In this document: positions 35,475-45,347 of the stretch, piece by piece
Position numbering within the stretch: position 1 is the first letter of the stretch
How the letters are laid out: each line of letters opens with the position of its first letter
Assembly (NCBI GenBank): GCA_015056045.1
Contig: SVGZ01000013.1
Coordinates: 1 to 64,000 of the forward strand
Direction: 5' to 3'
DNA: 64,000 bases
From: Clostridiales bacterium
Lineage (GTDB): Bacteria > Bacillota > Clostridia > Christensenellales > Christensenellaceae
The notes under the pieces: generated by a model
Told to the model about the DNA's origin: nothing
The model's input: only the letters and a program-made list of their open reading frames with translations
The model's database searches: none
Made by a program: the position numbers and the translations under genes

Positions 35475-36476
35475 ATGAAAAAGTACAACATCGCCGTAGT
35501 CGGCGCAACCGGTATGGTTGGAAGGAAATTCCTTCAGGTTTTGGAAGAACGCAGACTGCCTGTCGAAAATTACTATCTTTTTTCGTCCAAACGCAGTGCA
35601 GGCACTGAAATAGAATTCATGGGAAAGAAACACGTTGTTGAAGAACTCACAGAAGATTCCTTCACCAATCGCGGTATCGATATCGCCCTTTTCAGCGCAG
35701 GCGGCAGCACAAGCGAAAAGTTTGCACCTATCGCAGCAGCAAACGGCGTTCTCGTCATCGATAACAGCAGCGCATGGAGAATGGACCCCGAAGTTCCGCT
35801 CGTAGTTCCGGAAGTCAACCCCGAAGACATCAAAAAGGTCAAGAAGGGCATCATCGCAAACCCGAACTGCTCCACCATTCAGGCAATGGTCGCACTTCGC
35901 CCGCTGCAGAAAAAATACGGCATCGAACGTATCGTCTATACGACCTTCCAGGCAGTTTCCGGCGCAGGCTTAGCAGGCTGGAATGACCTTGAAAATGGCT
36001 TAAAAGGCGAAGCGCCGAAAAAATTCCCGCATCCGATCGCAGGCAATGCACTCCCGCATATCGACAGCTTCCTCGACAACGGCTACACCAAAGAAGAAAT
36101 GAAAATGGTCAACGAAACACACAAGATTTTGGGCGACGATTCGATCAAAGTCACCGCAACAACAGTCCGTGTTCCCGTTTTCAACAGCCACAGCGAAAGC
36201 ATCAACATCCAGCTCAAGAACGATTATGACCTTGATGAAGTCCGCGCACTTCTCGCATCTTCCCCCGGCATCATCCTCATGGATGACCCGAAGAACAATG
36301 TTTACCCGCTGGCAAGCATCGCCGATGGTCATGACGAAGTTTATGTCGGCAGACTCCGCCGCGATGATACCGTAAACTATGGTCTCAATATGTGGTGCGT
36401 TTCGGATAACATCCGCAAAGGCGCTGCTACAAACGCCGTTCAGATCGCAGAAGCATACATCCGCGATAACGGCTGA
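35475..36476 (+). CDS. asd: Aspartate-semialdehyde dehydrogenase
   Basis: NADPH-dependent reduction of aspartyl phosphate to aspartate semialdehyde, the branch point to lysine, threonine and methionine. From the ATG at 35475 the product is 333 aa and starts KKYNIAVVGATGMVGRKF, the family's usual N-terminus. Active-site Cys lies in ANPNCSTIQ, and the His-containing region RVPVFNSHSESI is present. An ATG four codons upstream (35463) directly abuts the leader hairpin and is possible; the AAAGGAG is at 35436-35442, unusually far for 35475. It is the first gene of asd-dapA-dapB. Confidence 0.95.
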   Translation: MKKYNIAVVGATGMVGRKFLQVLEERRLPVENYYLFSSKRSAGTEIEFMGKKHVVEELTEDSFTNRGIDIALFSAGGSTSEKFAPIAAANGVLVIDNSSAWRMDPEVPLVVPEVNPEDIKKVKKGIIANPNCSTIQAMVALRPLQKKYGIERIVYTTFQAVSGAGLAGWNDLENGLKGEAPKKFPHPIAGNALPHIDSFLDNGYTKEEMKMVNETHKILGDDSIKVTATTVRVPVFNSHSESINIQLKNDYDLDEVRALLASSPGIILMDDPKNNVYPLASIADGHDEVYVGRLRRDDTVNYGLNMWCVSDNIRKGAATNAVQIAEAYIRDNG

Positions 36477-36509
36477 ACGGAAAATAACCTTTTTAGGGAG
36501 GTAATTTGA

Positions 36510-37394
36510 GTGAGTATTTTTACAGGTTCGGGTGTCGCAATCATCACACCCTTCAACGAAAAAGGAATCAACTACGACGAATTCAAAAAAATCATAGACT
36601 TTCAGTTGGAGAATAACACAGATGCGATCCTCGTCTGTGGTACAACGGGCGAACCTCCGACAATGTCTGAAGACGAAAAGAAAGAAGCGATCTCCTTTGC
36701 CATCAACTATGTTAATGGCAGGGTTCCCGTTATCGCAGGCGTTGGCAGCAACGATACAGCACATGTGATCAGCCTTGCCAAATTTGCCGAAGATGCCGGT
36801 GCAGATGCACTTCTCGTCGTCACACCCTACTATAACAAAGCTTCTCAGGAAGGCATGAAGCGCCATTTCCTCGCCGTTGCGGATGCGCTTGATCATACAC
36901 CGATCATCATCTACAACGTACCCAGCAGAACAGGCTGCAACATCCTCCCGAAAACGATCGCTGCGATCGCAGACCATAAAAATATCTGCGGCGTCAAGGA
37001 ATCGAGCGGCAATGTTATCCAGAATACAGAGCTCATCGGCCTTGTCGGCGATAAACTCGATATCTATTCCGGCGACGATAACCTCACGTTCCCGCTGATG
37101 GCGATCGGCGCAAAGGGTGTCATTTCCGTTGCGGCAAACGTTATTCCGCGCGAAATGCACGAATTTGCGACAGCCTGCCTCGAAGGTGATATGAAAAAAG
37201 GCTGCGAAATGCATCATAAATATTTCGAGCTTTTCCAGGCGCTTTTCATGGATATCAACCCGATCCCTGTTAAGACAGCAGTCAATATGATGGGCTTCAA
37301 CGCAGGCAATTTCCGCCTTCCGCTTTGCCGCATGAGCGAAGAAATGGAAGCGAAGCTCCACGATGTTTTAATCCGTTACGGGCTCGTAAAGTGA
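36510..37394 (+). CDS. dapA: 4-Hydroxy-tetrahydrodipicolinate synthase
   Basis: Condenses aspartate semialdehyde with pyruvate in lysine/diaminopimelate synthesis. The 294-aa TIM barrel has CGTTGEPPTMSEDEK, the catalytic Tyr region IIIYNVPSRTGCN, and the Schiff-base Lys in ICGVKESSGN. It begins with GTG preceded by a near-perfect AGGGAGG. It lies 33 bases after asd and seven before dapB in one operon. Confidence 0.97.
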   Translation: MSIFTGSGVAIITPFNEKGINYDEFKKIIDFQLENNTDAILVCGTTGEPPTMSEDEKKEAISFAINYVNGRVPVIAGVGSNDTAHVISLAKFAEDAGADALLVVTPYYNKASQEGMKRHFLAVADALDHTPIIIYNVPSRTGCNILPKTIAAIADHKNICGVKESSGNVIQNTELIGLVGDKLDIYSGDDNLTFPLMAIGAKGVISVAANVIPREMHEFATACLEGDMKKGCEMHHKYFELFQALFMDINPIPVKTAVNMMGFNAGNFRLPLCRMSEEMEAKLHDVLIRYGLVK

Positions 37395-37400
37395 GGCATT

Positions 37401-38156
37401 ATGGCTGAAACACGCATTATCCTTTGCGGATGCCTTGGCAAAATGGGGCAAAACGTCCGCAACGAAGTAAAAAAGACAGCAGGTTTCGTGATCACCGCAG
37501 GCGTCGATATTGCAGAAGCAGAAGATACGGGCTTCCCGGTCTATACGAGCTTTGACGATATCAAGGAAGAAGCCGATGTCATCATCGATTTTTCGCATTA
37601 CACGATGCTTGAAAAAGTCCTCGCCTATGCGGAAAAGAAGAATCTTCCGGCAGTCCTCTGCACAACCGGTTATACCGCTGAACAGAAAGCGCTGATCAGC
37701 AAAAAGTCGGAAGAACTTCCACTCTTCTACTCTGCCAATATGTCGCTCGGCGTTAATCTGCAGATCAAACTGGCACAGCTCGCACATAAATTCTTTGGCG
37801 ACAGTGCCGATATCGAGATCGTTGAAAAGCACCACAACCGCAAGCTCGACGCACCTTCGGGAACGGCTCTTGCCATTGCGGATGCGATCAACGAAGATAA
37901 CTCTTTCGACTATGTTTATGACAGGCAATCCCGCCACCAGAAACGCGATAAGAAAGAGATCGGCATCAGCGCTGTTCGCGGCGGCAACATCGTCGGCGAA
38001 CATGAGGTTTTCTTCATCTGTGAAAACGAGATCATCGAAATCAAACACACTGCGCAGAGCAGAGAGGTTTTCGCAGCAGGTGCTCTTCGTGCAGCAGCCT
38101 TTATGAAAGGCAAAGCCGCAGGGCTCTATAATATGAACAGCATCCTCGAATCATAA
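37401..38156 (+). CDS. dapB: 4-Hydroxy-tetrahydrodipicolinate reductase
   Basis: NAD(P)H-dependent reductase following DapA, supplying diaminopimelate for peptidoglycan and lysine. At 251 aa it carries the nucleotide fold GCLGKMGQNV, the DFSH segment VIIDFSHYTML, CTTGYTAEQ, and the catalytic VEKHHNRKLDAPSGTA motif. It is the last gene of the asd operon, closed by the terminator at 38166. Confidence 0.97.
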   Translation: MAETRIILCGCLGKMGQNVRNEVKKTAGFVITAGVDIAEAEDTGFPVYTSFDDIKEEADVIIDFSHYTMLEKVLAYAEKKNLPAVLCTTGYTAEQKALISKKSEELPLFYSANMSLGVNLQIKLAQLAHKFFGDSADIEIVEKHHNRKLDAPSGTALAIADAINEDNSFDYVYDRQSRHQKRDKKEIGISAVRGGNIVGEHEVFFICENEIIEIKHTAQSREVFAAGALRAAAFMKGKAAGLYNMNSILES

Positions 38157-38165
38157 CAAAAAATT

Positions 38166-38195
38166 AAAACCACCGAGACCAGATCGGTGGTTTTC
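38166..38195 (+). terminator. Terminator of the asd-dapA-dapB operon
   Basis: AAAACCACCGA/TCGGTGGTTTT stem (38166-38176 and 38184-38194) ending in T residues. Confidence 0.92.
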
Positions 38196-38227
38196 CATCA
38201 AAAGAAATACACAAAATGGAGGAAAAT

Positions 38228-39352
38228 ATGGATAAAAACTACCTCGGTTCCAATATCCCGAAGCTCGGTTTCGGCCTTATGCGCCTTCCGATGAACGGCG
38301 AAGTTGTAGACCTCGAACAGACAAAGAAAATGGTCGATGCTTTCATGGCAAAAGGCTTCACCTATTTTGACACAGCCTATGTTTATATCGGCGGAACATC
38401 CGAAGTCATGGCTAAAAAAGCAATCGTTGAACGCTACCCGCGCGACAGCTTCCAGCTGGCAACCAAGCTCGCTATGTGGGAAGTCAAAGAAGAAGCAGAC
38501 ATGGCAAAACAGCTCGAAACTTCTCTTACACGTACCGGCGTTGACTATTTCGATTTCTACCTGATCCACAGCATTCAGGAAAGCAATATCGAAGCCGTCA
38601 ATAAGTTCGATGCATGGAGCTTCGTATTAAAGGCAAAAGAAGAAGGCAAAGCAAAACACGTTGGTTTCTCTTTCCACGATACACCCGAAAAGCTCGACGC
38701 TCTTTTAACAGCTCACCCGGAAATGGAATTTGTTCAGCTGCAGATCAACTATGCTGACTGGGAAAGCGAAGATGTACAGTCCCGCGCTTGCTACGAAGTC
38801 TGCATGAAGCATGGCAAACCCGTCATCATCATGGAACCCGTTAAAGGCGGTTCCCTTGCGATGATGCATCCCTCTATCGCAAAGCCGATGACAGACTATG
38901 CACCGGATAAATCCATCGCTTCCTGGGCTATCCGTTACTGTGCATCTCTGCCGGGTCTTATCACCGTTCTTTCCGGTATGTCCAACGAAGAACAGATGAA
39001 CGACAACCTGAACACCATGGCAGATTTCAAAGCACTCACAGAAGAAGAATATGCTATTCTGGATAAAGTTGTCGAAGGCATCAAAGAAGCTGCCGCTATC
39101 CCCTGCACAGCCTGCAAATATTGCGTAGAAGATTGCCCGATGCAGATCAACATCCCCGAAATCTTCGCTGTCTATAACCAGTACACCGCATACAACAATA
39201 TGCACGCTGCACAGTTTGGCTACAAAGGCGCAACCGAAAACAGAGGCAAAGCAAGCCAGTGCCTCCAGTGCGGTGCTTGCGAAGGCCATTGCCCGCAGCA
39301 TATCAACATCATCGAAAACCTTGCAAAAATTGCATCCGTTCTCGAAAAATAA
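38228..39352 (+). CDS. Aldo/keto reductase with C-terminal 4Fe-4S ferredoxin domain
   Basis: A 374-aa fusion. The AKR barrel has GFGLMRLPMNG, the catalytic FDTAYVYIGG (Asp, Tyr), Lys in LATKLAMWE and His in YLIHSIQ. The C-terminal domain carries CTACKYCVEDCP and CLQCGACEGHCP for two 4Fe-4S clusters. This architecture is common in anaerobic gut Bacillota. The ATG at 38228 is chosen for its GGAGG; an ATG four codons upstream overlaps that site. Substrate unknown. Confidence 0.92.
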   Translation: MDKNYLGSNIPKLGFGLMRLPMNGEVVDLEQTKKMVDAFMAKGFTYFDTAYVYIGGTSEVMAKKAIVERYPRDSFQLATKLAMWEVKEEADMAKQLETSLTRTGVDYFDFYLIHSIQESNIEAVNKFDAWSFVLKAKEEGKAKHVGFSFHDTPEKLDALLTAHPEMEFVQLQINYADWESEDVQSRACYEVCMKHGKPVIIMEPVKGGSLAMMHPSIAKPMTDYAPDKSIASWAIRYCASLPGLITVLSGMSNEEQMNDNLNTMADFKALTEEEYAILDKVVEGIKEAAAIPCTACKYCVEDCPMQINIPEIFAVYNQYTAYNNMHAAQFGYKGATENRGKASQCLQCGACEGHCPQHINIIENLAKIASVLEK

Positions 39353-39358
39353 ACACAG

Positions 39359-39402
39359 CAAAGGCGTACATAAGCACGAAAAAGGTTTAGTACGCCTTTT
39401 TT
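39359..39402 (+). terminator. Terminator of the aldo/keto reductase gene
   Basis: AAGGCGTAC (39361-39369) pairs with GTACGCCTT (39390-39398), ending in six T residues. Confidence 0.85.
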
Positions 39403-39424
39403 GCGTAAAAAAACAGGTAAACTC

Positions 39425-42364
39425 ATGAAAAAATTTATGATACCGCTGCTTCTGCTCTTTATTTTTTCCACTTGCCTTGGCGGATGCAGCTGTGCAAAAA
39501 AAGAAGTCTATAATGAAGAACCCCTCATTGCGGCAGATGAAGCACCTTTCATTTCTGTTGCGCTTGACAAATGCGATTTTACCGTCGGCGATGATGGCAG
39601 TGCTTTTATGCTTGTTACGGTCCGCTTGCGGGAAGAATATGAAGGGGAAATTGCCCTTATTGACGAAACAGGCAAAACGCTGACCACGATCGAAGCCAAC
39701 GGCGAACTCATCTATAAAGCCCATGTCATGATCAACAGAAAGGAAGCAAGAACAGGCTCGATCTATGCCAAAACAGAAAATGCACAAAGCCGTCCCGTTT
39801 CCTATTATGTTACGCCGGAGATCACGCGCGAAATGGTAGACAGACTTGATGCCGTTTGCGACGATATGTATGCCTATATCACCGCGCAGAATTTCAGCGA
39901 TCCGTATAGCGATGAAGCGCTTTCCTGCTTTATGGAATGGCTCGAAAACGATGAACGAGTCCTCGATTACGAAGAAAATGCCGGTGGTATTCTTTTCCAT
40001 ACGGTCGATGGTTTAACAGGCGGCTATGGTTATGACCGCACGAGCGAATTCGGCGCAGGATTCTCTGACATCGAAGATGTTTTTGACGAATATGAAAACG
40101 GCGGCGATATTTCGCAGGAGATCATTTTCAGCGAGATCCCGCAGACGAATGATTGCGCCGTTATGCTCACACCGATCACCGACGATCGCGTCATGCGCGA
40201 ATTTGCCGATACATCTGACTATTACATCCGCACGCTTTACCCAAATCTTTACCCGAGGCGAAGCTTTGCCGAAGATAATACCGCTCTTATGCGCCTTGGC
40301 AGAGGCGATTTCACAGATGCCGGTCTTTTCATCCTCAATTCCCATGGTTCGCAGATGTTCATTTCCGGCGAAGAACATACAACCGCCAATATCATTTCCT
40401 GCTTCCAGCTTGGTCCGGATGTTCCCGAAACCTTGACCGCACTCGGTGACCCTGAGGCAAAGGATTATTTCCTGCTCTTCTCCGAAATTGGCAGCAATGT
40501 CCGTGTTTTCCAGCAGGTCGGTATAGAAGATAACTATATGGCAACTTCGTGGTTTTTGGAAAGTGTTCTTGCCGATAAACAGTTTGACAATACGATCGTC
40601 TATCTCAACGTCTGCTATGCGATGAGCGATTTTCGACTCCGCAGCATGCTCATTGAACACGGCGCTTCCGTTGTTATCGGCAGCAGAGGTGTTCTGGGCA
40701 CCAAATATTCCGAAGTCATGATGTATCATCTCTTCAAAACGCTTTCCACAGAAGTCAACAAACTGACATACGGAAACCTCCTCGAAGGTCTTGACACATT
40801 GACGGTTGATGCGGCAAATGCGCTTGCCCGAGTCGATGGGTATAAAGATATCGTCAAGCCGGATGAGATCAACGATGCAACTTTCCGCCAGCATTATATG
40901 CGGAATTCCTATAACAATGTCGATGAAGATGCACCGCTGCCCGATAAACTGAATTCCAGTGTCATGCTTCCGCGTGATTATCACTATGCAAACGGAAGAA
41001 CGATCCGCCGCAATATTCTTTCCATCGGCAATATCGATGGCTATGTCAAGACGAAGAGTGACAATGCCCAGGATGCTGCGCCGATCGAAAATGCAAACGT
41101 CACGGCATATCGTTTCCATAACCATGATTTCATAGAGGAAGCGACCACGCAGACAGACAGCGAAGGCCATTATGCTTTTGAAAAGCTGCCCTACGGCAAT
41201 TACATCATCAAAGCCGAAAAAGACGGCGAATCTGCCTATATCAGCACGACCGTTGATGAGGAAAATTATACCGCAGAGAATATTTATATGCTGCTTTTGA
41301 TCGAAGGTCTCGTCCTTGACAGCAAGACAAACGAACCGATCGAAGGCGCAAACGTCGTTCTCATGCAGGATGATGCCGTTTATGAAGCCGTAAGCGATGC
41401 TAATGGACGTTTCAAAATGACCGTTCAGCGAAAAGACAGCGAAGTCAAAGCCTCCGCAGAAAAGTATTCCGATAAAACGGTAAGTGTCCGCAAGGAAAAG
41501 CTTGAAAACATCGTCATTCTTCTTGAGGAAAACAACGCCGGTATCTTCTATCAATATCTGCGCGATGTCGTCATTCCCGAAGAAGGTTTGGCAAACATCA
41601 GCATCCATGAACGCCGTTTTGATGATCCGGCAACCATGGCTTCTATCGAGAAATTCAACGAAAAGAATGCCGGTCTTATCTCTGCGGTCGTCTGCGACCT
41701 CGATGGAGATGAAGAACAGGAAATGCTGACCCTGCATTATAAGGCAATGAACCGCGATGATACGAACCTTGAAAAAGTCGTACAGGCGATCAGCAGCTTC
41801 AAAGGGAGCAGCCGTTACACATATTCCAGCCTTGCCCTTGAGGCAAGAGTCTATGCGCTCGTTGACGGAAAAGTCATGCTGACAGATACCCGAGACAACA
41901 TCATCTGCCTTGAATCCGATAACTGGGGCGATTTCTATGCTTCTCTCTATGAACATGACGGACGCATCTATCTCTATACGCAAAACAGCCAGTGCGACCT
42001 TACCGTTCATTACGAAGGGCATTGGGAGGAAGAATATTATCACTTTGAAGAGGATAAATTTGTCTTTGACTACATCTATGCAAAGGGAAAATGGCGTGCA
42101 CCAAATCCCGAAGGCTTCGATTGCAACGAACTTTTAGGTGCACTCGGTACGCCTGAATCGGAATTGGGCAACGGCGGAATGAACTTCCAGATGCTGCAGA
42201 ATTTTGAGCCTGTCTTCCCGCAGAACAGCTCTATCCTGACGCATGTCCACTGTGAATACATGACCTATCGCTACGCAGAAATGAGAAACCGTGATTTCAC
42301 TTTCCTCATGAGCGTTCTCGACGGCGAAATCGAACCCTATGTCTATAGACCGGTTTCCGGCTGA
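39425..42364 (+). CDS. Large lipoprotein with caspase-like (clan CD) peptidase domain and two beta-sandwich repeats
   Basis: A 979-aa surface lipoprotein. The start is the ATG at 39425, giving a lysine-rich signal peptide with lipobox LGGC. A central region looks like a clan CD peptidase: a hydrophobic strand ending in His307-Gly (FILNSHGS) and a second ending in Cys397 (VYLNVCYAM), followed by SVVIGSRG. Two carboxypeptidase-regulatory-like (SpaA/CarboxypepD_reg type) beta sandwiches follow (about 535-615 and 620-695). The last 280 residues are acidic and unrecognised, with DLDGDEEQE resembling a calcium-binding loop. Likely an extracytoplasmic protease or adhesin. The peptidase assignment is inference from motif layout. 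Confidence 0.8.
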   Translation: MKKFMIPLLLLFIFSTCLGGCSCAKKEVYNEEPLIAADEAPFISVALDKCDFTVGDDGSAFMLVTVRLREEYEGEIALIDETGKTLTTIEANGELIYKAHVMINRKEARTGSIYAKTENAQSRPVSYYVTPEITREMVDRLDAVCDDMYAYITAQNFSDPYSDEALSCFMEWLENDERVLDYEENAGGILFHTVDGLTGGYGYDRTSEFGAGFSDIEDVFDEYENGGDISQEIIFSEIPQTNDCAVMLTPITDDRVMREFADTSDYYIRTLYPNLYPRRSFAEDNTALMRLGRGDFTDAGLFILNSHGSQMFISGEEHTTANIISCFQLGPDVPETLTALGDPEAKDYFLLFSEIGSNVRVFQQVGIEDNYMATSWFLESVLADKQFDNTIVYLNVCYAMSDFRLRSMLIEHGASVVIGSRGVLGTKYSEVMMYHLFKTLSTEVNKLTYGNLLEGLDTLTVDAANALARVDGYKDIVKPDEINDATFRQHYMRNSYNNVDEDAPLPDKLNSSVMLPRDYHYANGRTIRRNILSIGNIDGYVKTKSDNAQDAAPIENANVTAYRFHNHDFIEEATTQTDSEGHYAFEKLPYGNYIIKAEKDGESAYISTTVDEENYTAENIYMLLLIEGLVLDSKTNEPIEGANVVLMQDDAVYEAVSDANGRFKMTVQRKDSEVKASAEKYSDKTVSVRKEKLENIVILLEENNAGIFYQYLRDVVIPEEGLANISIHERRFDDPATMASIEKFNEKNAGLISAVVCDLDGDEEQEMLTLHYKAMNRDDTNLEKVVQAISSFKGSSRYTYSSLALEARVYALVDGKVMLTDTRDNIICLESDNWGDFYASLYEHDGRIYLYTQNSQCDLTVHYEGHWEEEYYHFEEDKFVFDYIYAKGKWRAPNPEGFDCNELLGALGTPESELGNGGMNFQMLQNFEPVFPQNSSILTHVHCEYMTYRYAEMRNRDFTFLMSVLDGEIEPYVYRPVSG

Positions 42365-42375
42365 AAAAACACACT

Positions 42376-42419
42376 AAACCGTCGGTCTAGGCAACTGAAC
42401 CGGCGGTTTCTTGCTTTTT
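42376..42419 (+). terminator. Terminator of the lipoprotein gene
   Basis: AAACCGTCGG/CCGGCGGTTT imperfect stem followed by CTTGCTTTTT. Confidence 0.75.
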
Positions 42420-42464
42420 ACGGCAAAAATGGCTACACTGAAATCAAAAAAAGGAGTTTACGAT

Positions 42465-42851
42465 ATGCAGAATATGGGAAAAAGGATTGCAGAAGCAAGA
42501 CAAAAATGCGGTATGACACAGGCAGAGCTTGCCGCAAAAATGAACGTCACGGATAAAGCCGTTTCCAAATGGGAGCGTGGAATTTCAAGACCGGATATCG
42601 ACAGTATCCCACGCCTTGCGGAATGCCTTTCCATGAGCACGGAAGAGCTTTTCGGCAGCACAGGCACAAAAGAAGTGCCCGAAAAAAATGAAGATATCCT
42701 CTCCCTTATCTTAACGGGTATTCCGCTGGCCATGGGCATTTCCGTCGCCGTCTTAAATCTTTTAAACCAAATCGAAGCGCGCGATTCCTTTATCCTCATC
42801 GGCATCGGTCTTGCCTCACTCGCACTTCATGCGTTTTTGAAAAATAAATAA
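42465..42851 (+). CDS. XRE-family regulator with membrane-anchored C-terminus
   Basis: A 128-aa protein: N-terminal helix-turn-helix (about 5-60; RIAEARQKCGMTQAELA, VTDKAVSKWERG) and two C-terminal hydrophobic helices (about 80-98 and 106-124). The ATG at 42465 has AAGGAG eight bases before; an upstream extension is rejected. Short HTH-plus-membrane proteins of this kind are common in Bacillota and may sense envelope conditions. The target is unknown; the neighbouring lipoprotein gene is a candidate by proximity only. Confidence 0.88.
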   Translation: MQNMGKRIAEARQKCGMTQAELAAKMNVTDKAVSKWERGISRPDIDSIPRLAECLSMSTEELFGSTGTKEVPEKNEDILSLILTGIPLAMGISVAVLNLLNQIEARDSFILIGIGLASLALHAFLKNK

Positions 42852-42902
42852 TACGCTTACTTTATTTACTGTTCTTTCTTACTCACCGATTAAGCTACTG
42901 AA

Positions 42903-42929
42903 TCACTCGTCTAACGAGTGGTTTTCTTT
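42903..42929 (+). terminator. Terminator of the XRE gene
   Basis: CACTCG/CGAGTG stem followed by GTTTTCTTT, about 50 bases after the stop. Confidence 0.65.
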
Positions 42930-42932
42930 ATA

Positions 42933-42963
42933 CAAAAAGATCCTGCAATTTCTTGCAGGATCT
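42933..42963 (-). terminator. Terminator of gap
   Basis: AGATCCTGCAA/TTGCAGGATCT, an 11-base perfect stem followed by T residues on the minus strand. Confidence 0.92.
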
Positions 42964-42987
42964 CTTATTATCCGTTACGATACGAAA

Positions 42988-44064
<1,077 letters not shown>

Positions 44065-44091
44065 TTATCTAAATAAAAAACTTATTTATGG

Positions 44092-44149
44092 ATAAGGCAA
44101 TTCGCCTTATTACCAATGATATTATATACTCTTATGTGTTTTTTTTCAA
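44092..44149 (-). promoter_or_regulatory. gap promoter (TTGAAA-17-TATAAT) and leader hairpin
   Basis: -35 at 44144-44149 and -10 at 44121-44126 on the minus strand. Just downstream, at the expected 5' end of the mRNA, lies ATAAGGC/GCCTTAT (44092-44110), a hairpin of the type that stabilises abundant transcripts. Confidence 0.75.
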
Positions 44150-44198
44150 TCCAATTTAAGGAAAATATCGATGTTTTTTCTTTGATTTTCCATCAAAT

Positions 44199-45314
44199 TT
44201 ACATCAGATTTTCGGGATTCAAGCATTCGAGTTCGGGAACGATGAATCTGCCGTTTTCACGAACCTTGACATCGTCAAACCACATATCGCCGCCGCCATA
44301 TTCGGGTGTCTGAATGAGGACGAGATCCCAATGGATCGCCGAATCGTTGCCGTTATAAGCATCGTCATAAGCAGCACCGGGTGTGAAATGGATCGAGCCG
44401 GAGATCTTTTCGTCGAAAAGCGTGTCGTTCATGGGCTTTGTTACGAAGGGGTTGACGCCAATTGCAAATTCGCCGATGTATCTTGCGCCTTCATCCGTAT
44501 CGAGAACACGGTTCAAAGCTTCGGTGTTGTTTGCGGTCGCTTCGATGATCTTGCCGTCTTTGAAGAGGAAGGAGATATTGTCGAAGCCTGTACCGCTGTA
44601 TTCGGAAGGTGTGTTATAGGTGATGCGGCCGTTGATGCTGTCGCGAATCGGTGCAGTGTAAACTTCGCCATCCGGAATGTTCATCTTTCCGTCGCATTTG
44701 ATTGCCTTCATACCCTTGATCGAGAATGTGATATCGGTATCTTTTGCTGTCAGGCGGACTTTATCTGTCTTTTCCATCATTTCAACGAGGCTGTCCATCG
44801 CAACGGACATCTTCGAATAATCGAGGTTGCAGACATTGAAATAGAAATCTTCAAAATCACGCGTACTCATGCCGGCGAGCTGTGCCATCGAAGGTGTGGG
44901 GTAACGGAGAACGCACCATTTTGTCTTTTTAACGCGGATCGTGCCGTGAACCATGTGGCTGTAAATGGACTGATAATATTCGATACCCTGTTTGCTTGCA
45001 CCGGACATTTCCGAAGCATTGTCATAGCCGCGGATGCCGATATAAGCGTCCATTTCGTTCATTCTTGCCGCATCGTAACGCGCCATATCTTCTGCCTGTT
45101 CCTTGGATAAACCGTCTACAAGCGCCGCAAACGGCCTGTAACGGCGAATTTCAAGATGCGGAACAGCGCCGACTTTATATGCCGCGCGGACGAGTTCCTC
45201 TGCAACGAAATCGTCGCAGTCATATACTTCGATCAAAACCTTTTCACCCGGCTTTAAAGCGCAGGAATAGGTCATGAGATTTTCTGCCAACTGTGTGATC
45301 CTCTGGTCTGCCAT
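44199..45314 (-). CDS. M29 family aminopeptidase
   Basis: A 371-aa metal-dependent aminopeptidase of the thermophilic AmpS/AmpT/PepS group. Family features: an N-terminal domain with LKPGEKVLIEVYD; metal-site segments GEFAIGVNP, the Glu of LFDEKISGSIHFTPGAAY and SAIHWDLV with its catalytic His and Asp. ATG preceded by AAAGGGA. It lies between the gap promoter region and the glycosyltransferase gene on the same strand and is probably a separate unit. Confidence 0.92.
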   Translation of the reverse strand: MADQRITQLAENLMTYSCALKPGEKVLIEVYDCDDFVAEELVRAAYKVGAVPHLEIRRYRPFAALVDGLSKEQAEDMARYDAARMNEMDAYIGIRGYDNASEMSGASKQGIEYYQSIYSHMVHGTIRVKKTKWCVLRYPTPSMAQLAGMSTRDFEDFYFNVCNLDYSKMSVAMDSLVEMMEKTDKVRLTAKDTDITFSIKGMKAIKCDGKMNIPDGEVYTAPIRDSINGRITYNTPSEYSGTGFDNISFLFKDGKIIEATANNTEALNRVLDTDEGARYIGEFAIGVNPFVTKPMNDTLFDEKISGSIHFTPGAAYDDAYNGNDSAIHWDLVLIQTPEYGGGDMWFDDVKVRENGRFIVPELECLNPENLM

Positions 45315-45347
45315 GATTGATCCCTTTCAAGTTTTTTATATAATAAA

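Noticed and set aside
40013-42043. A 676-codon minus-strand frame opposite the lipoprotein gene
   Set aside because: Antisense shadow: the gene's codon use avoids the codons that would give stops on the other strand. No ribosome site and no family-like sequence.
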